This document shows positions 17,527-26,045 of a stretch of 64,000 nucleotides of DNA, piece after piece. The notes under the pieces are model-generated. The model was not told where the DNA came from. It was given only the letters and a program-made list of their open reading frames with translations, and did no database searches. Each line of letters begins with the position of its first letter. Position 1 is the first letter of the stretch. This stretch comes from JAPOXR01 sp965214695. GTDB lineage: Bacteria > Pseudomonadota > Alphaproteobacteria > Rhodobacterales > Rhodobacteraceae. The stretch lies in the NCBI GenBank assembly GCA_965214695.1, contig OZ243967.1:558001-622000 (forward strand), in the 5' to 3' direction. A program made the translations under genes and the position numbers.

Positions 17527-18444
17527 TTATCCACCGATCAAATCCAGGTCGAAAGGTGTCGACTGGTAGATTTCGTTGATCCAGTTTCCATAGAGGAGAT
17601 GGCCATGGCTGCGCCACCGGTTTGACGGCGGATTTTCCGGGTTGTTGTCGGGAAAGAAATTTGCCGGGATCTCGATCGGCACATTCTTCGCCACGTCCCG
17701 CCGGTATTCGGCATGCAACGTGTCGGTATCATACTCGAAATGGTCAAAGATATACAGGGCCTGCCGTTCGAGATCCTGGACCAGGCAAGGGCCGGAAACG
17801 GCGGAGCCGAGCAAGGTCCGCAACTTTCCCGTTGATTCGATCTCGTCCTCGCTCATCTCCGTCCAGCGGCTGACCGGAATGAAACACTCGTCGGAAAACC
17901 CGCGCAGGAAGGGCGAGGAGGGCCAGCGGTTGCGTTGGTGGAACAATCCGAAGAGCTTCCTGTCCAGGATGTGCTTGGTAACGCCATGCCAGTAATACAG
18001 CATTGCCATGCCGCCCCAGCAAACGCCCAGGGTGGAATGGACATGCGACTGGCTCCAGTCAAACACCTCCTTCAGCTCGCTCCAGTAATCCACCTCGTCA
18101 AATGCCAAATGCTCGACCGGCGCCCCGGTAACAATCAGCCCGTCGAATTTCCTGCCGCTGACACTCTCGAAGGTCTCGTAGAAGGCCTCGATATGATCGG
18201 GCGGGGTGTTGAGCGACCGGTGTTCAGTCATCCGGATCAGCGTCAGGTTGATCTGCAGCGGGGTGGCGCCGATCAACCGGGCAAACTGGATCTCGGTGGA
18301 GATCTTCAGCGGCATGAGGTTCAGCAATCCGATCTCGATTGGCCGGATGTCCTGGCGGGCAGCGACATCCTCGTCCATGACCATCACGCCTTCCTTGCCG
18401 AGCACCTCGAACGCGGGAAGGGCCTTGGGGATATTGATCGGCAT
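17527..18444 (-). CDS. metA: Homoserine O-acyltransferase MetA, probably acetyl-CoA-specific
   Basis: A 305-aa enzyme of methionine synthesis that acylates the homoserine hydroxyl. The catalytic residues sit at the same numbers as in E. coli MetA: Cys142 in GVCWGG, and His235 and Glu237 in DHFEY. Residue 111 is Glu (VTGAPVEHLAF). In the characterised family, Glu111 selects acetyl-CoA and Gly111 succinyl-CoA, so this is probably a homoserine O-acetyltransferase (MetAA). The open frame extends to 18504, but the ATG at 18444 matches homologues. It lies 16 bases after the ATPase gene. Confidence 0.9.
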   Translation of the reverse strand: MPINIPKALPAFEVLGKEGVMVMDEDVAARQDIRPIEIGLLNLMPLKISTEIQFARLIGATPLQINLTLIRMTEHRSLNTPPDHIEAFYETFESVSGRKFDGLIVTGAPVEHLAFDEVDYWSELKEVFDWSQSHVHSTLGVCWGGMAMLYYWHGVTKHILDRKLFGLFHQRNRWPSSPFLRGFSDECFIPVSRWTEMSEDEIESTGKLRTLLGSAVSGPCLVQDLERQALYIFDHFEYDTDTLHAEYRRDVAKNVPIEIPANFFPDNNPENPPSNRWRSHGHLLYGNWINEIYQSTPFDLDLIGG

Positions 18445-18460
18445 CAGCCCGCGTCCCGTC

Positions 18461-19339
18461 TCAACCGCCGCTCGCCGAAGCTCGACGCTCCAGCGCCTCG
18501 GCAATCAACCGGCAGCAATCATTGGCGCTACGCACCCCGAGCAGGCTGGCGGCATCGACCGTCACGCCAAAATTCCTGGCCATGGCTTCGTATCTCGGCT
18601 GCCGTGACTCCAGTGCCCGCGAATAGATCCAGGTCACGAACTCGTCCGGATCGACCTCGTCATCTGACAGCCGGCGCTCGTCAAGGAATCTGCCCCAGTT
18701 CCGGTCAAGAAACCCGGCCCGGTAGCACATCGGTTTCGGCATCTTCGTGAAGCGCCTGATCAACTGGTCGGAATGATCCGGCCCGCCCCGGATCCAGACC
18801 AGAAGCATGTGCTCGCTCAATTCCGAGAGCAACTCGTCTTCGGGATCGGATGGATCAATGACCTCGCAGATCGATCCTCCGGTATCGCAGACAAAATGCG
18901 GGTAGTCGTAGATCTCGTTCGCTCGACTGATGAAATGGATGGTGTCATGGAGGGCGGCGATTTCCGATTCTCGGTGCTGATGTTGGCGCCGTCGATACTC
19001 GTCGATGGGAATTCCACCCCGCGTCGTTGCCCCCGGCTTGCCCAGATAGGTCGATAGTGGTGCCAGGTTTCCGAAGGTGATGTTGGAGGAAATATCGATC
19101 GAATCTGATTTCAGCAGATTGGCAAGGAACGGATTCTTCATTGCCTCGCGCTTGTAGTTGTCGGCGATGTATTCACCCATGTACCGGGTGCCGATCCGAT
19201 AATCGACCGAGTAGTGAAACCACCTTCCGGTCTCCCTCAGGACCGATGCGATCCGGGTCTTGCCCACGCCTGACATGCCAAAGAACAGCAACCGCTTGTT
19301 CCTGGCAGACATCCACTCGTCAACGCTCTTGTAGATCAT
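18461..19339 (-). CDS. Conserved P-loop ATPase of unknown function
   Basis: A 292-aa protein with a Walker A near its N-terminus (FFGMSGVGKTRIASVL, about residues 20-35). It lacks recognisable helicase or transporter domains. Conserved-looking stretches include FHYSVDYRIGTRYMGEYIADNYK and FVCDTGGSICEVIDP. I recall similar proteins beside metA in other alphaproteobacteria but no function for them. The ATG at 19339 is chosen because it begins the folded region; one at 19369 is also in frame. It shares the strand with metA 16 bases downstream. Confidence 0.7.
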   Translation of the reverse strand: MIYKSVDEWMSARNKRLLFFGMSGVGKTRIASVLRETGRWFHYSVDYRIGTRYMGEYIADNYKREAMKNPFLANLLKSDSIDISSNITFGNLAPLSTYLGKPGATTRGGIPIDEYRRRQHQHRESEIAALHDTIHFISRANEIYDYPHFVCDTGGSICEVIDPSDPEDELLSELSEHMLLVWIRGGPDHSDQLIRRFTKMPKPMCYRAGFLDRNWGRFLDERRLSDDEVDPDEFVTWIYSRALESRQPRYEAMARNFGVTVDAASLLGVRSANDCCRLIAEALERRASASGG

Positions 19340-19507
19340 GGATTTCCGACACGCCCAGATTGGCCTCAAGTAACGCAGCCGGCAGCCGCGATCAATGAGG
19401 CTTCAATCCCCCGGCACCGTGGGCAAGATCGGAACCGGTGCACGATGCCGGAACCTGGCAAGGCCTGCCGGCCCCGCCGCCCGCCAATGCCCAGTCAGGC
19501 CACGCGG

Positions 19508-20440
19508 TCACGGTACCTGGTAGCCGCCGCGGGATTCGCTCCGTATGTTGAAGTAGTTGGCGCCCAGGATAATGGCGCCGCCGACGATTACCAGGAGGTC
19601 GATCGATTCCGAATAGATCAGGTAGCCGACCAGCATGATGACGGGCAGGCGCAGGAAGTCGAAAGGCATTGCCACCGCCGCCGGTGCAAGTTTCAGCGCG
19701 TTGGTCAGGCAATAATGGGCCGAGATTCCTGCCAGGGCGATGGCGCAAAGCGGCAGCATGGTCGCCCGTGCGGGCAGGGTAATGTCGCCGTCATGACCTG
19801 CCGTTACCAGGCCGAATACCGTCTGCATCAGCGACATCCAGAACAGGATGCAAATGACATCCGTGTTGCGGACAAGCTTCCTGGTGGCAATTGCCGAGCC
19901 GGCAAATCCGATCGCGCAGAGGATGGCGGCCAACACGCCCGGGGATAGCTCGCCGACCCCAGGCCTGGCCACGAGCAGTATTCCCGAGAACCCGGCCAAC
20001 AGCGTCAGCACCCTTCTTCCGGTCAGGCGCTCGCCGAGGAAGACTGCCGCCATCACCGCCGCCCAGATCGGCGTCGAGAATTCGAACGCAAACACCTGCG
20101 CCAGCGGGATGGTCGCCACCGCCACCAGCCAGAAATTCGTTGCGGCAAAATGCATTATGTTCCTGGCCAGGTGCAGCGGCAGCGACGTGGTGTTGATGCT
20201 GTTCAGGCGGCCCGACAGCATGGCCATCACCAGCACGATGACGATACCGCCGATCGACCTGTAGGTCATGATCTCAAAGGTATCGAGCTCAACGCTGGCC
20301 TCCCGACCGGCGACGGCCATCACCGAAAACGAGCAGACGGTGCCCATCATCCACAAGCCGGCCCTGGCCGGAGACTCGAGCGTGGAGCTGGAATGTTCAG
20401 AATCAGGCCGGGTCAGCGGAAGATCCTCGGAACGCCACAT
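19508..20440 (-). CDS. EamA/DMT-superfamily transporter
   Basis: A 310-aa inner-membrane protein with ten predicted hydrophobic segments in two EamA repeats (about residues 28-160 and 165-300). The first repeat ends FEFSTPIWAAVMAAVFLGERLTGRR and the second FLRLPVIMLVGYLIYSES, the usual position of the repeat signature. Members export amino acids and metabolites; the substrate cannot be predicted. It stands alone. Confidence 0.82.
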   Translation of the reverse strand: MWRSEDLPLTRPDSEHSSSTLESPARAGLWMMGTVCSFSVMAVAGREASVELDTFEIMTYRSIGGIVIVLVMAMLSGRLNSINTTSLPLHLARNIMHFAATNFWLVAVATIPLAQVFAFEFSTPIWAAVMAAVFLGERLTGRRVLTLLAGFSGILLVARPGVGELSPGVLAAILCAIGFAGSAIATRKLVRNTDVICILFWMSLMQTVFGLVTAGHDGDITLPARATMLPLCAIALAGISAHYCLTNALKLAPAAVAMPFDFLRLPVIMLVGYLIYSESIDLLVIVGGAIILGANYFNIRSESRGGYQVP

Positions 20441-20598
20441 TGTCGGGAAGCACGCATCTCATCGCCAACCATCCGCAGGGTGAATTGACCATCCGGGATC
20501 AAACCGCCCCGGCGGGCCTAAACGACGAATGACTCAACACCCATTCGCAGACAGCCGCAACCTTGCTGTTTGACCCGCAGGCTGCCTGGAGGCCATCG

Positions 20599-21300
20599 CT
20601 ATGTGTTGCCGCTGGCGACGTGACTCCACATGCCGGCGACATCAGAATTCATCGGATTGTCGGCGAGCAGCTCGGCCCAGCGCCGCGGCGTCAGCTCGGA
20701 TGCCCGGCCGCCCGGATGGGGTACCTGCGCGGATGAGCACATCGGTCAACCAGATGCGGGTATGGGTGCCCTGCATCCGGCAGGTGGCGGCGAAGCTGCC
20801 CGCGATACCCACATTCCGGGCACCGATCTCGGCTCCCCGGACAGCCAGTTCTTCTGCCCCGGCTTGATGCCGCGCAGTTGGCGCTCCACGCCGCTCACCA
20901 CCGGCACGTCCGGGTCATCGAGGAACACCTCCAGCGTCACCTGCCGGGCAGTGGCATAGCCGACTGCCTTGGCGATCGGATGCTTCGGCGTCAGCGTCGG
21001 GTCCTCCTGCCGCTCCTTGCACCACGCTCAGAATGCACCGACTACCGGGCGGGTTCTGCTTCGCCGCGCCTCGAGACGAACGCCCGGCGGCTCGCCAACA
21101 ATCTCGTCCTCGATGGCGGTGATCGGCGTGATCAGCGCCAACGCCTCGGCGGCCAGCTGCGGATGGCTCGCCAATTGTTCCTCGAACTTGCGGCGGGTAT
21201 GCGTCCAGCAGTTTTGCTGCTTCACCATCTCCTGGCGAATGGCGACATAGGCCTCACAGGCCGTAGCCATCGCTGACCAGCATAGTCATTTGTTGCGCAA
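20599..21300 (-). pseudogene. IS66-family transposase (TnpC) relic with several frameshifts
   Basis: Pieces in different frames read in order on the minus strand: LVSDGYG, then EMVKQQNCWTHTRRKFEEQL, then TPKHPIAKAVGYATARQVTL, then FLDDPDVPVV and VERQLRGIKPGQKNW, then GAEIGARNVGI and CRMQG, and last ELTPRRWAELLADNPMNSD to a stop at 20599. These are the C-terminal half of an IS66 DDE transposase. At least three frame changes are needed and the N-terminal half is absent, so it is inactive. Confidence 0.75.
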
Positions 21301-21371
21301 GCAGCCCGCCGGTCGAATTCGCATCAGGCAGGACATGACCGGCAAGACCGGATGGTCTCAAGCTGCTACAG

Positions 21372-21866
21372 CTAGCGCTGCCAGGTGCAATCGGCCCGGG
21401 TGACGTATAGTTCGTTCGTCAGGTAATCCGCCTGGTAGGAGCACGAACCCGTGACGCCTTCGAACCTGCCGGTCCCGCCCAGCATCTCGAGGCGTCCCGC
21501 CCCGCCTCCGCCCTGGGCGACGTCACCTGCGCTTCTCCTCGAATTCCAGAACTGCTTGTCGCCCGAGGGGGCCGTCACGGTGCAGGCCGCCTCGAGCTCG
21601 GTGCCCGCGGCCGAACCCTTTCCATGCACGATGCACGTCACCCGGCTGGATCCCCCCTCGACGAAGGGTCCGCCGCTACTCCTGACGACGGTGCTCGTAC
21701 CCTCCGAGGCGCCGCCGAAGATCGTTCCGTCCATGTGGGCGATCGCGGTGTAACCGCCGGTCATGCTCGAAACCGACGTGAAGCTGCCGGTTTCGGCGGC
21801 GGCCGGGCCGGCGCACATGGTCCCGAAGGACATGAACAGTACCGTAATTCCTCTGCTGAACGACAT
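21372..21866 (-). CDS. Small secreted protein of unknown function
   Basis: A 164-aa protein with a Sec signal peptide (MSFSRGITVLFMSFGTMCAG, cleavage near residue 24). The mature part is small, Gly/Ser-rich and contains four Cys (in TCIVHG, AACTV, SCSY and ADCTW), which may form two disulfides in the periplasm. The ATG at 21866 has a GGGGGT stretch upstream; the frame to 22148 runs into an IS110-like fragment and is unlikely to be coding. I do not recognise the family with certainty. Confidence 0.6.
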   Translation of the reverse strand: MSFSRGITVLFMSFGTMCAGPAAAETGSFTSVSSMTGGYTAIAHMDGTIFGGASEGTSTVVRSSGGPFVEGGSSRVTCIVHGKGSAAGTELEAACTVTAPSGDKQFWNSRRSAGDVAQGGGGAGRLEMLGGTGRFEGVTGSCSYQADYLTNELYVTRADCTWQR

Positions 21867-21983
21867 GGCGTTAACCCCCGGTTTGCTGGAAGTGGTATGT
21901 CGATGGTAGACCAAAACGGACAGTTCCGACAATCCCCATATCGTCCGTATTCGTCGATGCCAGGGCAACGCCGGGGACGGGTG

Positions 21984-22031
21984 CGATCTTCGCTTTGAAA
22001 TGTCGATGCCGATGATGGGTGTGTGTTCCAT
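21984..22031 (-). pseudogene. Possible IS110-family transposase N-terminal stub
   Basis: From an ATG at 22031, with a good AGGGGA site upstream, the peptide begins MEHTPIIGIDISKRR. IIGIDISK is the usual IS110 opening around the first catalytic Asp. The similarity stops after about 16 codons. The rest of 21867-22369 has no supported gene. Confidence 0.35.
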
Positions 22032-22369
22032 CGACGTGTCCCCTGTCGATTTTTCGCGCAGCTGATCTGGCGTTTTCTCCGGCGCAGGGCGGCGCCGTTC
22101 GGAGGGGGCATCCACGCCATCGGTTACCGACGGGGATGGCGGATCCAATGGCTTCTGCAGCCAGTCTGCGGCTCAGGCCAGACATGTTCACTGCCCTGGG
22201 TGCCTCCGGCTTGCACCCGTGCCTGCCTGGACGCGCCTGGTCCGATGATTGCGACAACTCGGTTATTCCATTCGCCTCCTGAGCGCTGCGCGAGACGGGA
22301 TCCTGTCTTGCTCGGTGCGGAACCGGTATTGAATTTCGGGATGGATCCGGCATCACCATTGCGCCTGGC

Positions 22370-24007
22370 TCATTCCCACTCGATGGTTCCCGGGGGCTTG
22401 GAGGTGACGTCGTAGACCACGCGGTTGATGCCCGGAACCTCATTGACGATCCGGTTGGCGGTCTCCGACAGGAACCGGTGGCTGAAATCAAAGAAATCGG
22501 CGGTCATGCCATCGACGCTGGTCACCGCCCGGAGGCCGCAGACAAGATCATAGGTCCTGTTGTCCCCCATGACCCCGACGGTGCGAACCGGAAGCAATAC
22601 CGCGAAGGCCTGCCAAATCTGGTCATAAAGACCGTGGGACCTGATCTGGTCGATGAATACTGCATCGGCTTCACGTAGCAGGTGCAGGCGTTCGGCGGTG
22701 ATCTCGCCGCAGCAACGAATTGCCAGGCCGGGGCCGGGAAAGGGATGGCGGCCAACAAATTCCTCCGGCAGGCCGAGCTGTCGGCCAAGCTCCCGGACCT
22801 CGTCCTTGAACAACTCGCGCAGCGGCTCCACGAGTTTCAGTCCAAGCTGCTCGGGCAATCCTCCGACATTGTGGTGCGACTTGATCGTCGCCGACGGTCC
22901 GCCGGTGACGCTGACCGATTCGATGACATCGGGGTAGAGGGTTCCCTGGGCAAGAAACTCGGCGCCCTCCAGCGTGCCGGCAATCTCGGTAAAGACGTCG
23001 ACGAACAGCCGGCCGATGGTCTTGCGCTTGTCTTCGGGGTCGGTCAGGCCGGCAATTCCGGCCAGGAAGCGGTCGGCAGCCTCCACGTGAACCAGCGGAA
23101 TGTTGAACTGGCCCCGAAACATCGACACCACCTGCTCGGCCTCGGATTTTCGCAACAGGCCGTGATCCACGAATACGCAGGTCACCTGGTCGGGAATCGC
23201 CTTGTGCAGCAAGAGCGCCGTGACCGAGGAATCAACACCGCCCGACAATCCGCACACCACCCTTGAATCGCCGACCTGCCTCCTGATCCTCGTCAGCGCC
23301 TGGTCACGAAAGGCGGCCATGGACCATGAGCAGTCGAAGCCGGCAATCCTCACGAAGTTTCGAAGGAGCCGACCTCCATTCGGGGTGTGATGAACCTCGG
23401 GGTGAAATTGCAATCCGTAGAATTTTCGCTCGTGGTCGGCGACAATGGCCAGTGGCGCATTCGGCGAACTGCCAATCGGCTTGAAGCCCGGCGCCATGCT
23501 GGACACGCGGTCGCCATGCGACATCCACACCGTCTCACCACCACCTTCGAACAGCTGGTAAAGCAGGCCGTCATCGCCCTGATCCGGCACCGCGGTGACG
23601 ATCGCCCGTCCGAACTCACGGTGCTGACCCTGTTCGACGACACCGCCAAGCTGGGCCATCATGACCTGCTGGCCATAACAGATTCCAAGCACCGGGATTC
23701 CCAAATCATAGATCTCGGCTGGCGGGCAGGGATGTCCCGGCTCGGCTGCGCTCGCCGGCCCGCCTGACAGGATGATTGCCATCGGGCGAAATCGGTCCAG
23801 GACGAATTCCGGGGTCACCTTCTGGTATGGGTGGATCTCGCAATAGACACCGATTTCGCGCAAACGCCTGGCAATCAACTGGGTGACCTGGCTTCCAAAA
23901 TCGATAATCAACAGCCGCTGGAGATCCACGATGTCCTCATTGCTGAATGCCGGACCGATCACGGCGCGAAGCGGCATGCCGGTCGGCGCAAGCAGTAATT
24001 GATTCAT
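22370..24007 (-). CDS. guaA: GMP synthase (glutamine-hydrolysing)
   Basis: The enzyme that aminates XMP to GMP. The N-terminal glutaminase domain has LLIIDFGSQVTQLIARR, the nucleophile Cys in GICYGQQ (residue 110 from this start) and the His-Glu of QFHPEV. The ATP-pyrophosphatase domain has SGGVDSS, and the protein ends in the conserved PPGTIEWE. From the ATG at 24007 it is 545 aa, with a 30-residue lead before the conserved fold. A GTG at 23929 with GAGG just upstream would give the usual 519 aa and may be the true start. Confidence 0.95.
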   Translation of the reverse strand: MNQLLLAPTGMPLRAVIGPAFSNEDIVDLQRLLIIDFGSQVTQLIARRLREIGVYCEIHPYQKVTPEFVLDRFRPMAIILSGGPASAAEPGHPCPPAEIYDLGIPVLGICYGQQVMMAQLGGVVEQGQHREFGRAIVTAVPDQGDDGLLYQLFEGGGETVWMSHGDRVSSMAPGFKPIGSSPNAPLAIVADHERKFYGLQFHPEVHHTPNGGRLLRNFVRIAGFDCSWSMAAFRDQALTRIRRQVGDSRVVCGLSGGVDSSVTALLLHKAIPDQVTCVFVDHGLLRKSEAEQVVSMFRGQFNIPLVHVEAADRFLAGIAGLTDPEDKRKTIGRLFVDVFTEIAGTLEGAEFLAQGTLYPDVIESVSVTGGPSATIKSHHNVGGLPEQLGLKLVEPLRELFKDEVRELGRQLGLPEEFVGRHPFPGPGLAIRCCGEITAERLHLLREADAVFIDQIRSHGLYDQIWQAFAVLLPVRTVGVMGDNRTYDLVCGLRAVTSVDGMTADFFDFSHRFLSETANRIVNEVPGINRVVYDVTSKPPGTIEWE

Positions 24008-24140
24008 TGATCGACTTCCAGTTGTCGGCAGACTTGCCGGATTGAATTCATTGCCGCCATTCGGAAAATGTGCAGATAGGACGATGTGCGGCGTTGGCGA
24101 TTGCGGATCGCAGCCCGAAGCTTACCGGGAGTGAAGAATC

Positions 24141-25685
24141 ATGACAGGCAACGATAATTCCTCACGCCGGCGGCGGGGCGGCGGGGCAGCACGACGAAGC
24201 GAGCGGACTCGCATCACCGTCGAGGTCAGGAAGTTCATCGAGCGGAACGTTCCCAATTTCGAGATCCTGACCGACGAGGCGATCGAGATCATCGAAAATA
24301 ATGCCGACGGGATTCTCGAGGAGGTGGGTGTCACCTTTTCGGACAATCCTCGTGCACTTGAACTCTGGCGCCAGGCCGGGGCCGACATTGATGGAGACCG
24401 GGTTCGAATCCCCCGGGGACTGGCAAGGAGCTTGTGCTCGACGGCGCCTTCATCCTTTGTCCAGCATGCCCGCAATCCCGAACGGTCGGTCGAGATCGGA
24501 GGGCGAGGCCTGGTCATGGCGCCGGTCTATGGACCACCTTTCGTGCGCGACCTCGAAAACGGGCGTCGCTACGCCACCATCAAGGATTTTCGCAACCTGG
24601 TCAGGCTTGGCTACATGTCGCAATGGCTGCACCATTCCGGCGGCACCGTCTGCGAGCCGACCGACATTCCGGTCAGCAAGCGCCACCTGGACATGCTGCA
24701 CGCCCATATCTCGCTGTCGGACAAGCCGTTCATGGGTTCGGTGACTGAGCCATGCCGGGCCGAGGATTCGGTCGAGATGGCCCGGCTGCTGTTCGGCAAG
24801 GAGTTCGTGGCGGAAAATGCGGCGCTGATTTCGCTGATCAACATCAACTCGCCGCTGACATTCGATGCCGTGATGATGGGGGCGATGGAGGTCTATGCCG
24901 AAGCCAACCAGGCCTGCATCGTCTCGCCATTCATCGTCGGCGGCGCCATGGCGCCGGTCACCATTGCCGGCACGCTGACCCAGGTGCTGGCCGAGGTGCT
25001 GGCCGGCATCGCCTACAACCAGCTGGTCCGGCCGGGGGCACCGGTGGTATTCGGCGCATTCGTGATGTCGATCGACATGAATTCGGGTGCGCCAACCTTC
25101 GGCACCCCGGAGGCCAGCCAGATCGTCTACGGGGCCGGGCAACTTGCCCGCCGCATGAACCTTCCGTACCGTTCCGGCGGGGCGCTGTGCGGCTCCAAGC
25201 TGCCCGATGCACAGGCCGCGTATGAGACCTCCAACACCCTCAATGCCGCATTCTATGGCGGTGTGAACTTCATGCTGCATGCCTGCGGCTGGCTCGAGGG
25301 CGGCCTGGTATCATCATTCGAGAAATTCGTCATGGATGCCGATCAACTCGGGATCTTGCACCGACTGGCAGAGTCGGTCGATTTGAGCGAAAACGGGCAG
25401 GCGCTCGATGCCGTGCACGAGGTCGGACCGGGCGGACACTATCTCGGCTGCGCCCATACCCAGGCGAATTTCAAATCGGCGTTCTGGCGGACCGAGATGC
25501 TCGACTACGCGCCGTTCGAGACCTGGCAGGACCGGGGCAGCCCCGACACCCAACAGCTGGCCAACAAGCGGGTCAGTCATTTGCTGACCAACTACCAGCA
25601 GCCGCCACTGGACCCGGCAATCGAGGAGTCACTGCAGGATTTCATGGCCCGGCGCCGAGAGATATACCCCGACAGCTTCGCCTGA
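24141..25685 (+). CDS. MttB-family (trimethylamine methyltransferase-like) protein without pyrrolysine
   Basis: A 514-aa TIM-barrel methyltransferase of the MttB superfamily. Family stretches include IIENNADGILEEVGVTFSDN, the central NSPLTFD and SPFIVGGAMAPVT blocks, and LNAAFYGGVNFMLHACGWLEGGL. No in-frame amber codon occurs, so it is the non-pyrrolysine type whose known members demethylate glycine betaine or other quaternary amines to a corrinoid protein. No corrinoid protein or activator gene lies nearby. The N-terminus is Arg-rich (SSRRRRGGGAARRSER). A GGGAG site precedes the ATG. Confidence 0.85.
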   Translation: MTGNDNSSRRRRGGGAARRSERTRITVEVRKFIERNVPNFEILTDEAIEIIENNADGILEEVGVTFSDNPRALELWRQAGADIDGDRVRIPRGLARSLCSTAPSSFVQHARNPERSVEIGGRGLVMAPVYGPPFVRDLENGRRYATIKDFRNLVRLGYMSQWLHHSGGTVCEPTDIPVSKRHLDMLHAHISLSDKPFMGSVTEPCRAEDSVEMARLLFGKEFVAENAALISLININSPLTFDAVMMGAMEVYAEANQACIVSPFIVGGAMAPVTIAGTLTQVLAEVLAGIAYNQLVRPGAPVVFGAFVMSIDMNSGAPTFGTPEASQIVYGAGQLARRMNLPYRSGGALCGSKLPDAQAAYETSNTLNAAFYGGVNFMLHACGWLEGGLVSSFEKFVMDADQLGILHRLAESVDLSENGQALDAVHEVGPGGHYLGCAHTQANFKSAFWRTEMLDYAPFETWQDRGSPDTQQLANKRVSHLLTNYQQPPLDPAIEESLQDFMARRREIYPDSFA

Positions 25686-26001
25686 CGCCGGCCTTCGCCC
25701 GCCTCACGCGTTGATTCCCGGCATCAACCTGTCGGCAATCGGCAGGTTGCCTGAACATGTGAATGAAAAGATTCGGGAGAATTACGCCGATCTGGCTTTT
25801 GGCTCCGTGAAGGAGGCGACGGGGCAGATCACAAGGCAGGCTTTCTGCCTGTTCAGGCGGATGGTCCGTACATTTCGAGGGAGATGGGCCATTGCGGTGA
25901 CAATTCCGGTTCACCCGGCTCTCACCGAACCGACATTCGACAGGCCTGCCACGCCCGTCCGTTCCTGCTCTTGCCGCGGCTGGCTGCCAAACTCCCTGGA
26001 T
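25686..26001. other. Intergenic region between convergent mttB-like and amtB genes
   Basis: No gene supported. A short inverted repeat (CTGTCGGCAA/ variant TCGGCAG) lies near 25730-25745. The strong terminator for both genes is just to the right. Confidence 0.4.
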
Positions 26002-26033
26002 GCACGAAGGGGTGTGTCGGCACCCCTTCGTGC
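26002..26033. terminator. Strong hairpin terminator, end of amtB and possibly bidirectional
   Basis: Arms of 13 bp (26002-26014 and 26021-26033, starting GCACGAAGG) pair perfectly around the 6-base loop TGTCGG. It lies 12 bases beyond the amtB stop. No long T-run follows on either strand, so termination may depend on stem strength. Confidence 0.6.
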
Positions 26034-26045
26034 TGAATTTGGATG

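Noticed and set aside
24400..24413. GGGTTCGAATCCCC, like the T-arm of a tRNA
   Set aside because: It lies inside the mttB-like coding sequence (GDRVRIPRG) and no acceptor or anticodon stem can be built around it.
24141..25685. Possible pyrrolysine-containing MttB
   Set aside because: There is no in-frame TAG; the gene is full length without it.
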